DNA of 64,000 bases from Urophycis tenuis (GCA_036785325.1 JAXIVH010000031.1:527001-591000); one strand, 5' to 3'. Positions 1 through 10,801 are shown, counted from the stretch's first letter. Made by a program: numbers and translations. Notes: generated from the sequence alone by a model not told the origin.

Positions 1-584
1 AAGTAGCCTAGTGCAGAGCACTGTAGCACGGGTATGCTCTGCCTATAAGTCTATGAATGTTCTCATTCATCCAGGTCATGTTTAATCCGACCAACAATTA
101 AATCGAACGCAACTGGACTTAGATTTGTCTGTGAAGACATTTCGCCTCTTATCCAAGCGGCTTCATCATCACTGATGAAGCCGCTTGGATCCCGCTTGGA
201 TCTCTGTTTTACCCTTAGGTTACATTTTGAATGAACTTTTATTAAGTATTCTTCAGAAATGTTAGCTGTAGCTACTTACTCTTTAGAGTCCATATCACTT
301 CTGCCTGCAGTGTTGGTGTTGACCCGCACAGTATACCTGATAAAGACGTGATAACGACGTTTTCCCTTTTCCGTGGGTGATCGTGACTGAGTTGATTTCA
401 CTTCGCGCGCACTCTGAGCAAAGACAGTACAATGCAGCTAGGGGGTGTCAGCGTCTCAGCCAATGAATCTGTACAGGTTGTCAGATATTTTGGATGTAGC
501 CTAGCCTGATAAGATGCGACGTTTGGGTGTACGTTGTAACAACGAACAATAAATAAATGTTGTGGCGCCGTATCAAATAAAAAA
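1..584. other. unassigned, repeat-like sequence
   Basis: No coding exon is recognisable on either strand. The first 230 bases contain a perfect hairpin (151-190) of a kind common in dispersed fish repeats. The 69-codon minus-strand frame at 398-607 has no family resemblance and runs into the hAT-like end that follows, so I treat it as chance. Confidence 0.4.
151..190. repeat. perfect 18-bp stem inverted repeat
   Basis: Bases 151-168 and 173-190 are exact reverse complements separated by a 4-nt spacer. The arm includes a CCAAGCGGCTTCATCA core, and part of the arm (CCGCTTGGAT) recurs directly at 192-201. It resembles the 'gaagccgcttggat' motif found in widespread fish repeats. Function unknown. 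Confidence 0.6.
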
Positions 585-710
585 AATAATTTAAGACCTG
601 TAAACAAAATTTAAGACCGGTGAACAAAATTCAATACCTTTTCAAGGCCTTAATTTCTGAATACAAAATGTAAGACTTTTTCACGTTTTTAAGACCTCGC
701 GGGAACCCTG
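585..710. mobile_element. hAT-like terminal fragment
   Basis: The stretch is built of short 'ttaagacc' and 'aacaaaatt' repeats and ends in CGCGGGAACCCTG at 698-710. This is the mirror of the CAGGGTTCCCGCG terminus common in fish hAT elements. The opposite terminus is not found upstream, so this is an end fragment. It abuts the truncated miniature element starting at 711. The superfamily call rests on the terminus only. Confidence 0.4.
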
Positions 711-1487
711 TGAAACCAAGGGGTACCCATTACAATGTGCAACCGGCAACAATCGCGGCCAGATCTCAACGAGAGTCACAGAAATGTAAGTATTTTCGGC
801 TGAAATAATTGATTTAAAATTCATGAAAGTGTTGTTTTGTGCTCTAAACAGTCCTGTACCTATATATTTGCAACCATATTCTTAATCGAAACTTTTTCGA
901 AAATCGGTATGCATTACATGGTTACATTGCTGAGTGCACAAAGTTACATTTCTCTGACTAGCAATGAACTCCATGCATGTCTAGTTTACTAAACACAATT
1001 AGCAGCGAATTCCGTTTGATAACAGTGTAGACAATTAGAGACAAATCGATACGTGCTTTACATATATCGTCCTTTTTCACACAGGAACGCCGGAGGAAAC
1101 CCGGCAGCTGATATGTTTTCGACACGAAAACGAGCAGAAATGTCCGAAATCAAAATACGCTTCAAAGCAAATGTGGGAGTGAGTCATGCGTTCAATGTTT
1201 TAGCCATTCATAATTGTAAATAAAGACATGTTGGTTAACAAAGACATTGTTTCTGAACATCAATTAAATTCAAAACCGTATTAACTGAAAAAGATACAAA
1301 ACACCATGCAGTGTGTAGGCCTATAACAAATTGTCAATATTTTGTCGTCAATGTATGATGACGTAACCGTAACGAGTGTTGTCTCAATTCATAGGGGCAT
1401 GTAGCCCTTACCCCTCTGTTTCAAGGGCCAAGGGGAAGGGCCAAGGGGAAGGGGAAGGGGTAAGATAGAGAATTGAGATTGGGCCTT
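711..1487. mobile_element. 5'-truncated non-autonomous TIR element, copy 1
   Basis: The sequence aligns nearly base for base with 60029-60807, including the stretch beginning CCGGCAACAATCGCGGCC and the right terminus 'aattgagattgggcc'. The left terminal inverted repeat of the complete copy (59863) is missing here, because a hAT-like end sits at the junction (710/711). No coding capacity is seen. The high identity to the complete copy suggests fairly recent activity of the family. Confidence 0.75.
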
Positions 1488-1519
1488 AGAGTAGGCTACC
1501 ATACATCCACGGACCTAAG

Positions 1520-2580
1520 CCTCAGTACCGGCTCCCCCCCAGGGCTGTGTGCTGAGTCCCTTACTCTACTCCCTCTACACACACGACTGCTCCCCTGCCC
1601 ATCACAGTAACACCATGGTGAAGTTCGCGGACGACACCACAGTGGTGGTGCTCATCTCCAGAGGGGGAGACGAGTCTGCCTACAGAGATGAGGTGGGGCA
1701 GCTGTCAACATGGCGCAAGGCTAACAACCTGCTCCTCAACACCTCAAAGACCAAAGAACTCATCGTAGACTTCAGGAGAAAGAAAACAGAGATCACGCCT
1801 TTATTCATCAACGGGGACTGTGTGGAGAGGGTAGCAGACTTCTGCTTTCTTGAAGTCCACATAGAAGACAGCCTATCCTGGAGCGTGAACACCTCTGAGC
1901 TGTTGAAAAAGTCCCAGCAGAGACTATACTTTCTGAGAACTCAGGAGGAATAACATCTCACAAAGTCTGCTGGTGTCCTTTTACCATGCCTCCATCGAGA
2001 GCATCCTAACATACTGCATGGGCATATGGTACACCAGCTGCACAGCGGCTCAGAGAAAAGCGCTCCAGAGGGTCATCAACACCGCCCAAAAGACTGTCGG
2101 CTGCCCTCTCCCCACACTGGAAGAACTACACAGTTCCCGCTGCCTCAAAAAAGCCCAGAACATTATTAAGGACACACACCATCCCGGTCACTCCATGTTT
2201 GAACTGTTGCCCTCAGGCAGAAGGTAAAGATCACTTAACACAAGGACTAACAGACTCAAACACAGCTTTTATCCAACTGCAATAACCACCCTCAATACTG
2301 CAAAAAAAAAAAGATAATACTGTAAATGGATGTATTCATATTGATGGCTCAACACACCTGAGATATGTTCAGACTGTTGTTTGTTTTAACTGTGTGTTCA
2401 TACTGTTTTATGTGTTTATGTACAACGTATGCTGCTATATGTTTATTTAAACTAGGTATTTTAAATTATACATATTTTTAGATTTTTATAGACTCTTAAA
2501 TGTTGCACTGACTGGAGAGCACTTTGAATTTCGTTGTACATGTGACAATGACAAATAAAGATCTATTCTATTCTATTCTG
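1520..2580 (+). mobile_element. LINE 3' fragment (L2/CR1/Rex1-type)
   Basis: A 5'-truncated non-LTR retrotransposon. It contains the second half of the reverse transcriptase and the C-terminal region. Its 3' end reads 'tgacaatgacaaataaagat' followed by ATTCT repeats at 2567-2580, the typical short-repeat tail of fish L2/Rex1-type LINEs. A Tc1 transposase fragment follows directly. Confidence 0.75.
1525..2227 (+). pseudogene. LINE reverse transcriptase fragment, broken
   Basis: The reading frame at 1549-1953 starts just after the conserved GCVLSPLLYSLYTHDC block. It carries the catalytic FADDTT motif and the following VDFRRKK segment. A second frame at 1973-2227 gives the C-terminal QRVINTAQKTVGCPLPTLEE and ending LLPSGRR. 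The TGSPQG motif upstream is broken by one extra C in a run of seven (1534-1540), and a stop at 1951-1953 separates the two frames. The protein would have been a LINE ORF2 product (reverse transcriptase copying its own mRNA at the target site). The N-terminal endonuclease is absent, so the copy is dead. The nearest relative in the window is the minus-strand LINE at 4142-5116. Confidence 0.85.
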
Positions 2581-2588
2581 TGGCATGA

Positions 2589-2836
2589 ATGTTTGCTGTG
2601 TCTCTCAGCACAGTGTCAAGAGCATGGAGATACCAGGACACAGGCCATTACACCAGGAGACGTAGAGCGGGCTGTAGAAGGACAACAACCCAGCAGCAAG
2701 ACCACAATCTGGTCCTTTGTGCAAGGAAGAACAGGAGGAGCACTGCCAGAGCTCTACAAAACAACCTCCAGCAAGCCACTAATGTGCATGTTTCTGCTCA
2801 AACTGTGAGAAACAGACTCTTTGAGGGTGGTAATTC
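2589..2836 (+). pseudogene. Tc1-like transposase N-terminal fragment
   Basis: The frame encodes STVSRAWRYQDTGHYTRRRR, then TTTQQQDHNLVLCARKNRRS and a TARALQNNLQQATNVHVSAQ-type block ending at the HTH-like VRNRL segment. This is the DNA-binding region of fish Tc1 transposases, which cut and paste the element by binding its terminal repeats. Similarity stops after RLFEGG at about 2830. The rest of the open frame (to 2963) is proline-rich and unrelated, so the catalytic DDE part is missing. The fragment abuts the LINE tail at 2580. Confidence 0.75.
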
Positions 2837-3356
2837 TATCTCCACCATGTCCTTCCTGATCTCCGCCTGCCTGCCCCCTGCCCTGTCTCCCCAACCCGGT
2901 CCGTCCCCAATCACAAACTTTACCTCCCCTCTCCTGGTCCTCATCGATTACCCACTTACTTGACATAACCAGGTGATCATTTTGTGCTTTGGAAACAAAA
3001 ACATATTTTCATACCTGTCTGGTTTTACGCCACAATTAACGGGTAATGTAACAGGTCCTCCACCAACCCATTACATGTGGTGCATTTCATATACAGATAT
3101 TTCTCATTATAACGCACATACACAACAATGGTACTAGTATCAAGTATCACAAATGGTCATGGCCATGAAGATAACACCCCCCCCCCCCCCTGTCCTAGAT
3201 CTCTTAGCCCAAACTGCATTTCTTAGGATCTTTAAAATTGAGCTGAAACAGCTGAAACAGTTCAATTACACTTGTTCAGGGCTACGATAGAAACATTGCA
3301 GCAACATGGGGGGGCTCAGTGGACCTGCTCTCCATGTAGATACAAAGGGCTCATTC
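2837..3356. other. no gene seen; poly-C tract
   Basis: A pyrimidine-rich segment (2850-2960) is followed by plain sequence with a C tract of about 14 bases near 3177-3190. The last part, 'tacaaagggctcattc', is a common fish repeat that served as the target of the TIR element starting at 3360. Confidence 0.4.
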
Positions 3357-4141
3357 TAAGGGGGTGTTCAGACCAAGTGTCTTTTTTTTTCTGCCAGCGC
3401 TCTTTTTACATTATATTCCTATGTAGCAGAGCGTTTTTGGAAAAAGCCCCCTGCGTTTTTTAAAACGCCTCTCTGTGTTTTTTTCTCTCGCACCGAGCGT
3501 AAAAAAAGTTGAAGAAACTTCAACTTTCAGGAAAAAAGCGGCCAACGTCAGGCGTTTTTTTGACAACTGACCAATCACAAGCGGAACATTGACATTTGTC
3601 GTCACAAAGGAAACTCGTCTTCCAGCAGCTGTCAAAACAAGAAACAATGGCGGACCAATCCCACACGAAAGTGCCAGTGGAGTGACTGATCGTATTAATA
3701 ACTGAACATGTTGAACTATATGACATGTCAACCGTCTCTGATGTAGCTACTAGTAAGATTCAAGATTCAAGAAGTGTTTATTGTCATCACATCCAGGACA
3801 TGACGAGATTGCAGTAGCTGCCACAATAGTAGTGCAATTCAATTTATTGTTTTTAAACAAAACAATAAATGGAGAAGTGTAGAAAAGATAAGAGGCCATA
3901 AAAATAGTGATATGGCCCACACATACTAAAAACAATGCAGACACACACAAGGAATGACGGAATGAGAATGACAACTGAGGTTATTAAAGTGAATAAAGTT
4001 GAGACAAGATGTAATAAAAATAGAAAATCAAAATGGACCTGAAGATAAATATAAAGTGACAATGTAAAGTAACAGTGCGTGCTAATATGAGGGTGAGGTA
4101 TGAAGGTGAGGTGCTGAGTTCAGTAACCTCGTGGCCCAGGG

Positions 4142-5126
4142 CTAGAAGCTATTCTTCAGTCTGTTTGTTCTGGACCTGAAGGACCTGAGTCTCTGCCCTG
4201 ATGGCAACAGATTGAACAGATGATGTCCAGGGTGTGAGGGGTCCTTTATTATTTCAATGGCTCTGCTGATGCCGCGGGAGCTGGTAATGTTCTCCAGGGT
4301 GGGAAGAGGACAGCCGATGATCTTTTCTGCTGACCTGGTGACCCTCTGCAACGCTTTCCTGTCTGCAGCAGAGCAGGCAGTGAACCAGACGGTCGTGCAG
4401 TACAGCAGCACCGGCTTGATGGTGGCCCGGTAGAAGGACACCTGCAGTTTCTCCTCTAGCTGGTTCCTCCGCAGCACCCGGAGGAAGTGGAGTCTCTGCT
4501 GGGCCTTCTTGATGGCAGCCGACGTATTGACCGACAAGGTAAGGTCCTCGGTGATGTGGGTCCCCAAGAACTTGAAGGAGGCCACTTTCTCCACGCATAC
4601 TCCATTAATTAGTAGCGGTGCGTGGTCCCCTCTCTTCCTCCTAAAGTCAATTACCAGCTCTTTAGTCTTGTCGGTGTTCAGCATCAGGTTGTTCCTGTCG
4701 CACCACTCTGCCAGCTCCTGGACTTCCTCTCTGTAGGCTGTTTCATCGCCCCTCGTGATCAGGCCCACCAGCGTGGTGTCGTCGGCGAACTTGATGATGG
4801 AGTTCGACGGGTGAGTGGGGGAACAGTCGTAGGTGTAGAGATTATACAGTAGGGGGCTCAGTACACATCCCTGAGGGGAGCCGGTGCTGAGAGACAGGGC
4901 GGAGGAGCAGAGCGAACCCAGCTTCACAACCTGTGGCCGGTTGGTGAGGAAGTCCTTAATTAATGAGCATATGGAAGGCGGAAAGTCCAGGACTGCCAGT
5001 TTCGTGGCCAGGATGTCAGGGCTGATGGTGTTGAACGCCGAGCTGTAGTCTTTGGCTGTTTTCTTCGCCACCGGATGGTGGCTGCTTTCAGGCAGGATGG
5101 GACAACTGCCAGACATAGGGATGCGT
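4142..5126 (-). pseudogene. LINE reverse transcriptase and C-terminal half
   Basis: A 324-codon open frame (5116-4142) shows SSAFNTISPDILATKL (palm motif A), STGSPQGCVLSPLLYNLYTY, the catalytic IIKFADDTTLVGL, TKELVIDFRRKRGDHAPLLI and the thumb/C-terminal QRVTRSAEKIIGCPLPTLEN up to LRSFRSRTNRLKNSF. The beginning is deleted: PVAKKTAKDY runs straight into SSAFNTI, so some 70 residues including the fingers (the ADYRPVALTS-like block) are lost. The copy could not transpose itself. The upstream half is at 6657-7874. Confidence 0.85.
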
Positions 5127-5747
5127 TGAATCAGGGATGCAAACAGAGGTATGGTTAAAAAGGAGTGAGATTATCGAAGCCCGCGACCCCACAGCAAATA
5201 TCATATAATTACACTGCCACCAACCTCTGCCATTCAGGGCTCACCCTATACACACACAAAGTTCTATATATGAAAATAATATGTTGCCCCTAGATTTTTT
5301 TTGTTGCAGTGGTACTGTGTGTTGTTAACCTAGCAACACTAGGGGGGTCCGGGGGCATGCCCCCCCGGAAATTTTTTTCGAAAAATAACCCTTTAAATGG
5401 TTATTTCTGGTGAGATTTTTATGAAAAAAAGTTACAGATTGAGCTTCCAAATATGACATAACAACCAGCAGAGTCAAGGTATCTGCTGAGACCAGATCAT
5501 TGTGAAAATGTGCGATCACACTGTTCAATATTCAAAATATTCAAAAAGAACAGGCGCAGCACAAAATTCCAGGATCTCGGACTGATATCAGTGCAGTGAC
5601 GTGTAGGCAGCAGCAGCAGACCGGCGCAGGCTTTATGTGTGCAGCTTTCTGGTTTACTGTTTTCTTTTCATACGTATACTTCCTATGTTTCATGGACTGT
5701 AACGGCATTTGCTTATTTAGTCATTTTAATACAGAATTACCTTTGAA

Positions 5748-6508
5748 TAGGGCTGCTCGATTAAGTCAAAAATGATAATCACGATTATTTTGATTGATAT
5801 TGTAATTGCGATTATTAAAGACGATTATTCATTGATTTAAAAAAAAAAATCAAAAAATGTTTTTGATGGTGCGACTCAAACATAGGTCCGTTGTGGTGGC
5901 AAAATATAACATAATTGACACTTCTCTTGCAACTTTTCCGCGACATTCGTCATAAAGGGCAGGCAGCGCAATTCTACTGAAATGGTGACGTGGTGGTAAC
6001 ACATACCGCTTGTCCAATGTGTTTATCAGTTTATTGAACGCCGGGTCGCTAACGGTGCTGATAGGGCACATGTCTTTGGCAATCATGTATGCGATTGCAT
6101 CTGTTATTTCTTTATGCCTGCGGGAGCTGGCTGGATATGGGGTGGCATTGTATAGGGTCTCCTTAATTGAGGACTGTGTTGCAGTGGCAGGAGTGGAGGA
6201 GCTTTTAATTTTTTCCTTCATTGCTTGGTCATGTATTACTCAGTGTGCGGACTTTTAAGTGGTTAAATAGATTGGTCGTATTCGCTTGAGGTGCAGACAC
6301 GGTCGCGTGACTGACATATCTTGCAAGTTTTCAGGCGGGGGCGGGGCGCAGCAGAATGCGCAGGTGGAGAAAGAAGGATTCGCTCCATTTACCACATAAA
6401 ACACGGCGGGTGGCAGAATGACCATTTTATTACAATTATCTTGATTTAATGATCGAGGGAAACCAAAATCGTAATCGAAATCGAAATTCAATTAATCGCC
6501 CAGCCCTA
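5748..6508 (-). mobile_element. hAT element with 8-bp TSD, carrying a transposase relic
   Basis: The ends TAGGGCTGCTCGATTA (5748) and TAATCGCCCAGCCCTA (6508) match at 14 of 16 positions as inverted repeats. The flanks CCTTTGAA (5740-5747) and CCTTTGAT (6509-6516) are an 8-bp duplication with one mismatch. The subterminal 'aatcgaaatcg' and 'aatcacgatt' repeats are typical of the TAGGGCTGGGCGAT family, whose other members here start at 61947 and end at 61113. It lies wholly inside the hAT5-like element. Confidence 0.85.
5850..6221 (-). pseudogene. hAT (ZBED-type) transposase fragment
   Basis: The minus-strand frame encodes RRHKEITDAIAYMIAKDMCP, ISTVSDPAFNKLINTLDKRY and VLPPRHHFSRIALPALYDEC. 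This is the segment of ZBED-like hAT transposases that follows the BED finger, as in the larger hAT at 46793-47044 (SKDLRPYSMVENEGFRYMMH). The frame ends before the catalytic core, and BED finger and dimerisation domain are absent. It is an internal-deletion relic of an autonomous parent. Confidence 0.75.
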
Positions 6509-6656
6509 CCTTTGATGAAAATATAATCAGACACTCTCCACCCCCCCGCCCCCTAAAAAAAAACTAATCGGATCTGCACGATTCACACAAGTCCCCCTGA
6601 CAGCCGTGAAAAAGGCGGCATCCGCCAAAAGGCGCGCCGTTTGCATCCCTGTGAAT

Positions 6657-7874
6657 ATCCCTGTCAGGACACCAGCCAGTTGGTCAGCACAGGCCCGGAG
6701 CACTTTTCCCAGGACTCCATTCGGACCAGCAGCTTTCCTGGGGTTTATGGATTTGAGTGCCCGCCTCACCTGATGCTCTTCGAGAGTAAGAGGTGCTGGG
6801 CTGTATGATAGGTGGGGCACCGGGGATGTGGATGTGGTTGGTCTGGGAGCCTCAAAGCGGGCGAAGAAGTGGTTAAACTCCTCCACCAGTGAGGCATTGG
6901 TGTTATTGGCTGCAGACATATTCCCCTTGTAGTTGGTGATGTGCTGGATGCCTTGCCAGACCCTCCGGGAGTTGTTGTCCTCCAGGAACGACTCCACTCT
7001 CCTTCTGTACTCCGCTTTTGCGGCTTTGATACCGCGCCTGAGATCAGATCTGGCTGTGCTATAGAGAGTACTGTTACCTGAGTGGAAGGCGGAGTTGCGA
7101 GCCCTCAGGAGTGACTTTACAATTGTGTTCATCCAGGGGTTTTTTTTATTAGGAAAGACCCGGATTCGCCTCACCACAGTAACAGTGTTTGATGTAGGAC
7201 AACACCGCATCAGTGCGTTTGTTTATATCTAGGTGATCGAATATTGACCAATCTGTGCTCTGGAAAGTCTTGCAGCTGGATGAGTAGGCCCTCTGGCCAG
7301 GTTGTGATACTCTCAGGCTTGTTTTTCCTCCGGAGTGTTGTGAAAGACGGAGCAAGGAACAAAGAGAGGTGATCTGAGGTGTCCAGGTGGGGGAGGGGGA
7401 CAGCCTTGTATGCCTGCTTCAGGTTGGAGTAGACATGGTCCAAAGTATTGTCCCCCCCTAGTAGGACATTATACATATTGCACGAATCTGGGACGAACAG
7501 TTTTGAGGCAGGCTTCGTTGAAATCCCCAGCAACAATAAAAAGTCCTTCTGGGTGGATTTTCAACTGCGTTAGCATCTGGTGGAATGTACACTGCTGTAA
7601 TCACCACCACAGTGATTTCTCTGGGGAGATAAAATGGTCTACACAGGATGGAGATGGCCTCAATGTTCGGGCAGCAGTGGGTGAAACTGATTCTGCTGTT
7701 TGAGCACCATTTATTATGTGTATAGACGCACAGACCCCCTCCTCTGCTTTTACCGGAGTCTGTGTTGCGGTCGAAGCGGTGCAGGCTGCGGCTTGTTAGC
7801 TGGATGGCTGCGTCGGGGATGAGCGGTTGAAGCCAGGATTCCATGATGATAATGATACAGCAGTCCCGAATCAT
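6657..7874 (-). pseudogene. LINE endonuclease and linker half, frameshifted
   Basis: Three overlapping minus frames make up the 5' half of the LINE. At 7874-7458 lies the start of an apurinic-type endonuclease: ESWLQPLIPDAAI, RGGGLCVYTHNKWC and VVVITAVYIPPDAN. At 7536-7210 comes its end: TLDHVYSNLKQAYKAVPLPH, then the catalytic SDHLSLFLAP. At 7210-6657 comes the linker (NPWMNTIVKSLLRARNSAF, RVWQGIQHITNYKG) up to RRALKSINPRKAAGPNG and ADQLAGVLTGIF. Frames change near 7530 and 7200. The catalytic residues seem present but the protein is broken. It continues at 5126 across the hAT insertion. Confidence 0.85.
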
Positions 7875-8442
7875 GTTATTATAATCCAGCAGTAGTTACA
7901 GTTCGTCTGTCTTGTGTATGATGGATCTGCCGTTGGTCAGGAAGATGCTTGGGACCGGCGGTGTTTGCGGATGTTGTGCTAGCCTCGCTAGTAGGCCCGC
8001 TCTGCATCCTCGTTTTTGCTTGCTGTGTCTCCGCCTGCGGCGTCGTTTGGGTACGTCAACAATCCAGGGGGAGCCCGGAGCTCTGCCGATATCTTCGGGG
8101 ATATTGTGGGTCCGATGAAACTCGGTCGTGAGTTTCGATCAGCACGTAAATTCTACAGTCCGAAGTTCCGATTGGGTGTAGGAGCGTTTAATACCATCCG
8201 AACACACAGATTCACACAGAAACGTACACACGAAACACAGAATGCACCGAAACAGGGAGCTAGAAGCCGCTGCGTCCATGCGCGCCTAACGTAATGTCGA
8301 GTTCTAGAATGGGTTCATTGCTAAGCGATAAAAAAAAAAACGCTCTTGGCGCTTTTTTGAAGAAACGCTGCAAAAACACAGTAAAAACGCTCGGCTCAAC
8401 TTTTCCCTATATAAAAAGACACTTGGTCTGAACACCCCCTAA

Positions 8443-8840
8443 GATGAGCCCTTTAAGATTCTAAAAAACACAAAACACAATCCTTAAATCCTGTAAATTT
8501 GATTATACCAATTACAATATACTGCCATGTCTGTTCTGCTAGAAGCCAATGTCAATTGTCAAATGTAAATGAATTTGTGTAAAGGCATCAGAGCGTTATG
8601 GGAGAGGGCAATTGGTTCACATCCCTGGATTGCCGTATGAATGTGTGACTACCAGTGCCTGCCTTTAAGTAACTGTCTGACCCTGTGCACCTTTTAAAAT
8701 GGGGAAAGAGGCAGTGTTGGGGCTGCTTAAGGAAAAATAGTATTATTTTACTTCAAAGACTTACTGAGAACCTCAGAGGAAGTTGCAAGAAGAGACGCCA
8801 TGGCAGTGATAAATCATAACATCGGCGGCATATAGAAACA
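8443..8840. other. no gene seen
   Basis: Flank of the TIR element, starting with 'gatgagcccttt', which mirrors the left flank. I checked the minus strand for the missing abhd18 exons and found none. Confidence 0.4.
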
Positions 8841-8847
8841 GGGAAAA

Positions 8848-9345
8848 GTGTCCTCTTCTACCCTTCACCGATCAGCGGTTAAGCTCTGGCTGTGGGCTCA
8901 TCCGAATTTGTTCAGTCTTAGAGCCTTAGATCTTGCGAGTGCCCAGGACTTCAGGGTAAACCTCATGTCCCGTGGCGGTCCTCGCCGAGATGAGTGGCGG
9001 TTACATCCAAACATTGACAGACTGATCTGGTAGAAGTTCGGGACGGCTCAGTTGGACCTGTTCATATCCAGAGGAAACACACACTACAAGATGTGGTTCC
9101 CTCTCAACCCGTAGGATCTTCCTCCATTGGTAGTATGCGATGGCACACACACTGTGGCTGTGGGCTCTCTTGCTTTCCAGCCGCTTCTGCTACTTCTACC
9201 TCTTCTAGAGCGGATCAGATAACTCATCTGACAGTCGCTAATTTTGGTTCCACTGGCAAGCCATTCAGCCCTGTGGTTCCTAGAGCTACCCAAGCTCTTG
9301 AGCACAGTGCCCTGGCCTGTGCCGGTCAGGCTGAATTTAATTTTT
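8848..9345 (+). pseudogene. DIRS-like retrotransposon polyprotein fragment
   Basis: Translation in three frames gives SAVKLWLWAHPNLFSLRALD, LMSRGGPRRDEWRLHP, then after an in-frame stop KFGTAQLDLFISRGNTHYKM and WFPLNP. Near the end it gives LELPKLLSTVPWPVPVRLNL. This order (RNase H region, 'LMSRG..EWRLHP', 'DLF.SR.T', 'LPKLLSTVPWPVPVR') is that of the reverse transcriptase/RNase H part of fish DIRS-type retrotransposons, which integrate with a tyrosine recombinase. At least two stops and several frame changes show a dead copy. No recombinase domain or terminal repeats are visible here. Confidence 0.65.
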
Positions 9346-9349
9346 TATT

Positions 9350-9870
9350 TTAGATGTTCTGTTTTGCAAATAGACAGCAGAGGTACATTTTTCTGGCTCT
9401 GCTCACAGCTTCACTTTAGCCAATATCTTCATTGCATATGAGTGTGTTAACAATACAAGCCCATAAGCCTAGACGCGTATGCCTACAATCATAGAACTAT
9501 AGTTATAATAATATAACTACCATTTTATTCAAAAAAACATTTTAAGACAACACTGTAACTGGCCCATTAGGGAACGTTCAAATTCAAATTCAATTCATTA
9601 TCAGACCGAGCCAGTGGGTCAATAATATTGTTGATATGGAACTGATCCCACATTTGTGTTGTATACTATAATATCTAGAAATACATAAATAAAATACACA
9701 AAATACAAATTCAGTAGCACACAGGTTAAACACAATAAACTGTTGCCAAAACAAATAATAATAATAATAATTATTATTATTATTATTATATTGAAATAAA
9801 TTATAAATAACAACAAATGGACAGACAATAAATTAATGTGACATAAGGGACAGTGAATATGATAATAAAC
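9350..9870. other. no gene; AT-rich with (AAT)n(ATT)n palindrome
   Basis: The only structure is a run of AAT triplets that switches to ATT triplets at about 9755-9790, a perfect inverted microsatellite. The minus-strand frame at 9619-9828 is a translation of this low-complexity DNA. Confidence 0.5.
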
Positions 9871-10395
9871 AACTAGAGTTCAAAAATTCCCTCGAGGGAA
9901 ATTTTGATAGTGCACGGGTGACGCTACAGAGTGTGAACCTCTATCAGAGTCACAACCGTTTGAGTAATGGTGCTGATCCCAAAAACAGCAGTCAACAAAC
10001 TGAACGTCATGAAACAGTGAAATGTAAGGAACCCAACATGTCCTGAACATTCGCCTCCAAACCCTATCTAATAGCAATAACATGTAATGAAACAGAATGC
10101 CAGAATGTCGCAATGCATTCTGGGAAACACTCCCCCAACACGTTACAAAACACGCTACTATCCACGATTTCCTCAGGCAAGTACAACAACTTGAACTGAT
10201 AATACAAGAAAACACAAAAGCATTAACCTAATTTACACAAAATAGAAACAACATTTAATTTGGTTTGTGTCCGATGACGAGAGAGACGCTAGATGGTAAC
10301 CATGGCAACGGAGACTCGATATCTCACAATTTATTTATCAACGACAAGACAGACAGATCTCACTGCCCATCACTGATCAACTGCTGCGGTCGGGA

Positions 10396-10421
10396 CGTGT
10401 GTGTGTGTGTGTGTGTGTGTG
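10396..10421. repeat. (GT)n microsatellite
   Basis: Uninterrupted GT dinucleotides in copy 1 of the tandem unit. The corresponding tract in copy 2 (12454-12517) is longer and has GC interruptions. Confidence 0.9.
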
Positions 10422-10633
10422 GCACTCAATGTTATGAATTAAAATGACAGTTTTGCAAGCACCCACACACGCGCGGTGTCTACAGAGACGTTGAGGTTAG
10501 GGTTAGTGTTAGGTTTACTTTACATTCACATTTAATTTGATTTGTGTCCGATGACGAGAGAGAGACGGAGAGAGATAGAGCACTTTGGTAGAGAGACGTA
10601 CAATAACAGAGAGCGAGCGCCGGTCTCGATAAA

Positions 10634-10801
10634 GCCGTTAATCAGCGAAACGAATCGTTATTTCCCGATAGTTTCACAGCGGTTACATTCAGCAGGTAGA
10701 CACGGCTGAACTGCACCGCCGTTAATCAGCGAAATGAATCGTTATTTCCCGATAGTTTCACAGCGGTTACATTCAGCAGGTAGACACGGCTGAACTGCAC
10801 C
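10634..10801. repeat. 84-bp direct repeat, two copies
   Basis: The segment starting GCCGTTAATCAGCGAAA at 10634 recurs at 10718 with period 84 and one or two differences. The same doublet is at 12737 and 12821 in the second large unit, so the 84-bp duplication predates the 2-kb duplication. Confidence 0.9.

Larger units (their letters stand above)
5132..6651. mobile_element. hAT element with 5-bp TSD (hAT5-like), non-autonomous
   Basis: The termini CAGGGATGCAAACAG (5132) and CCGTTTGCATCCCTG (6651) are near-perfect inverted repeats. They are flanked by the direct repeat TGAAT at 5127-5131 and 6652-6656. Removing the element and one TGAAT restores the LINE coding sequence it interrupts, which proves the boundaries. 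A 5-bp duplication fits the hAT5 group rather than the usual 8 bp. No transposase is seen; about 0.75 kb is its own sequence and the rest is the nested hAT at 5748-6508. A GGGGGTCCGGGGGCAT block at about 5343-5358 recurs in the hAT at 62496. Confidence 0.8.
3752..8300 (-). mobile_element. LINE (L2/CR1/Rex1-type), near full length, split by hAT
   Basis: The element runs from a 5' region at about 8300 to a 3' end at about 3752 ('ttcaagaagtgtttattgtc' on plus). The endonuclease half lies at 6657-7874 and the reverse transcriptase half at 4142-5126. They join exactly once the hAT at 5132-6651 and one copy of its TGAAT duplication are removed: on the minus strand 'gggatattca' continues into 'acgcatcc'. 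It sits inside the TIR element at 3360-8439. Confidence 0.8.
3360..8439. mobile_element. PIF-Harbinger-like TIR element carrying nested insertions
   Basis: The left terminus GGGGGTGTTCAGACCAAGTG (3360) and the right terminus ending CACTTGGTCTGAACACCCCC (8439) are exact inverted repeats extending about 25 bp. Both are flanked by TAA (3357-3359 and 8440-8442), the TWA-type target duplication of PIF-Harbinger elements. The element's own sequence is only about 3360-3750 plus about 8300-8439, with many GCGTTTT and CGCTCTT repeats. Everything between is a minus-strand LINE with two nested hATs. No transposase is visible, so it was a miniature element of roughly 0.5 kb. The superfamily rests on TSD and style of termini. 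Confidence 0.7.
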
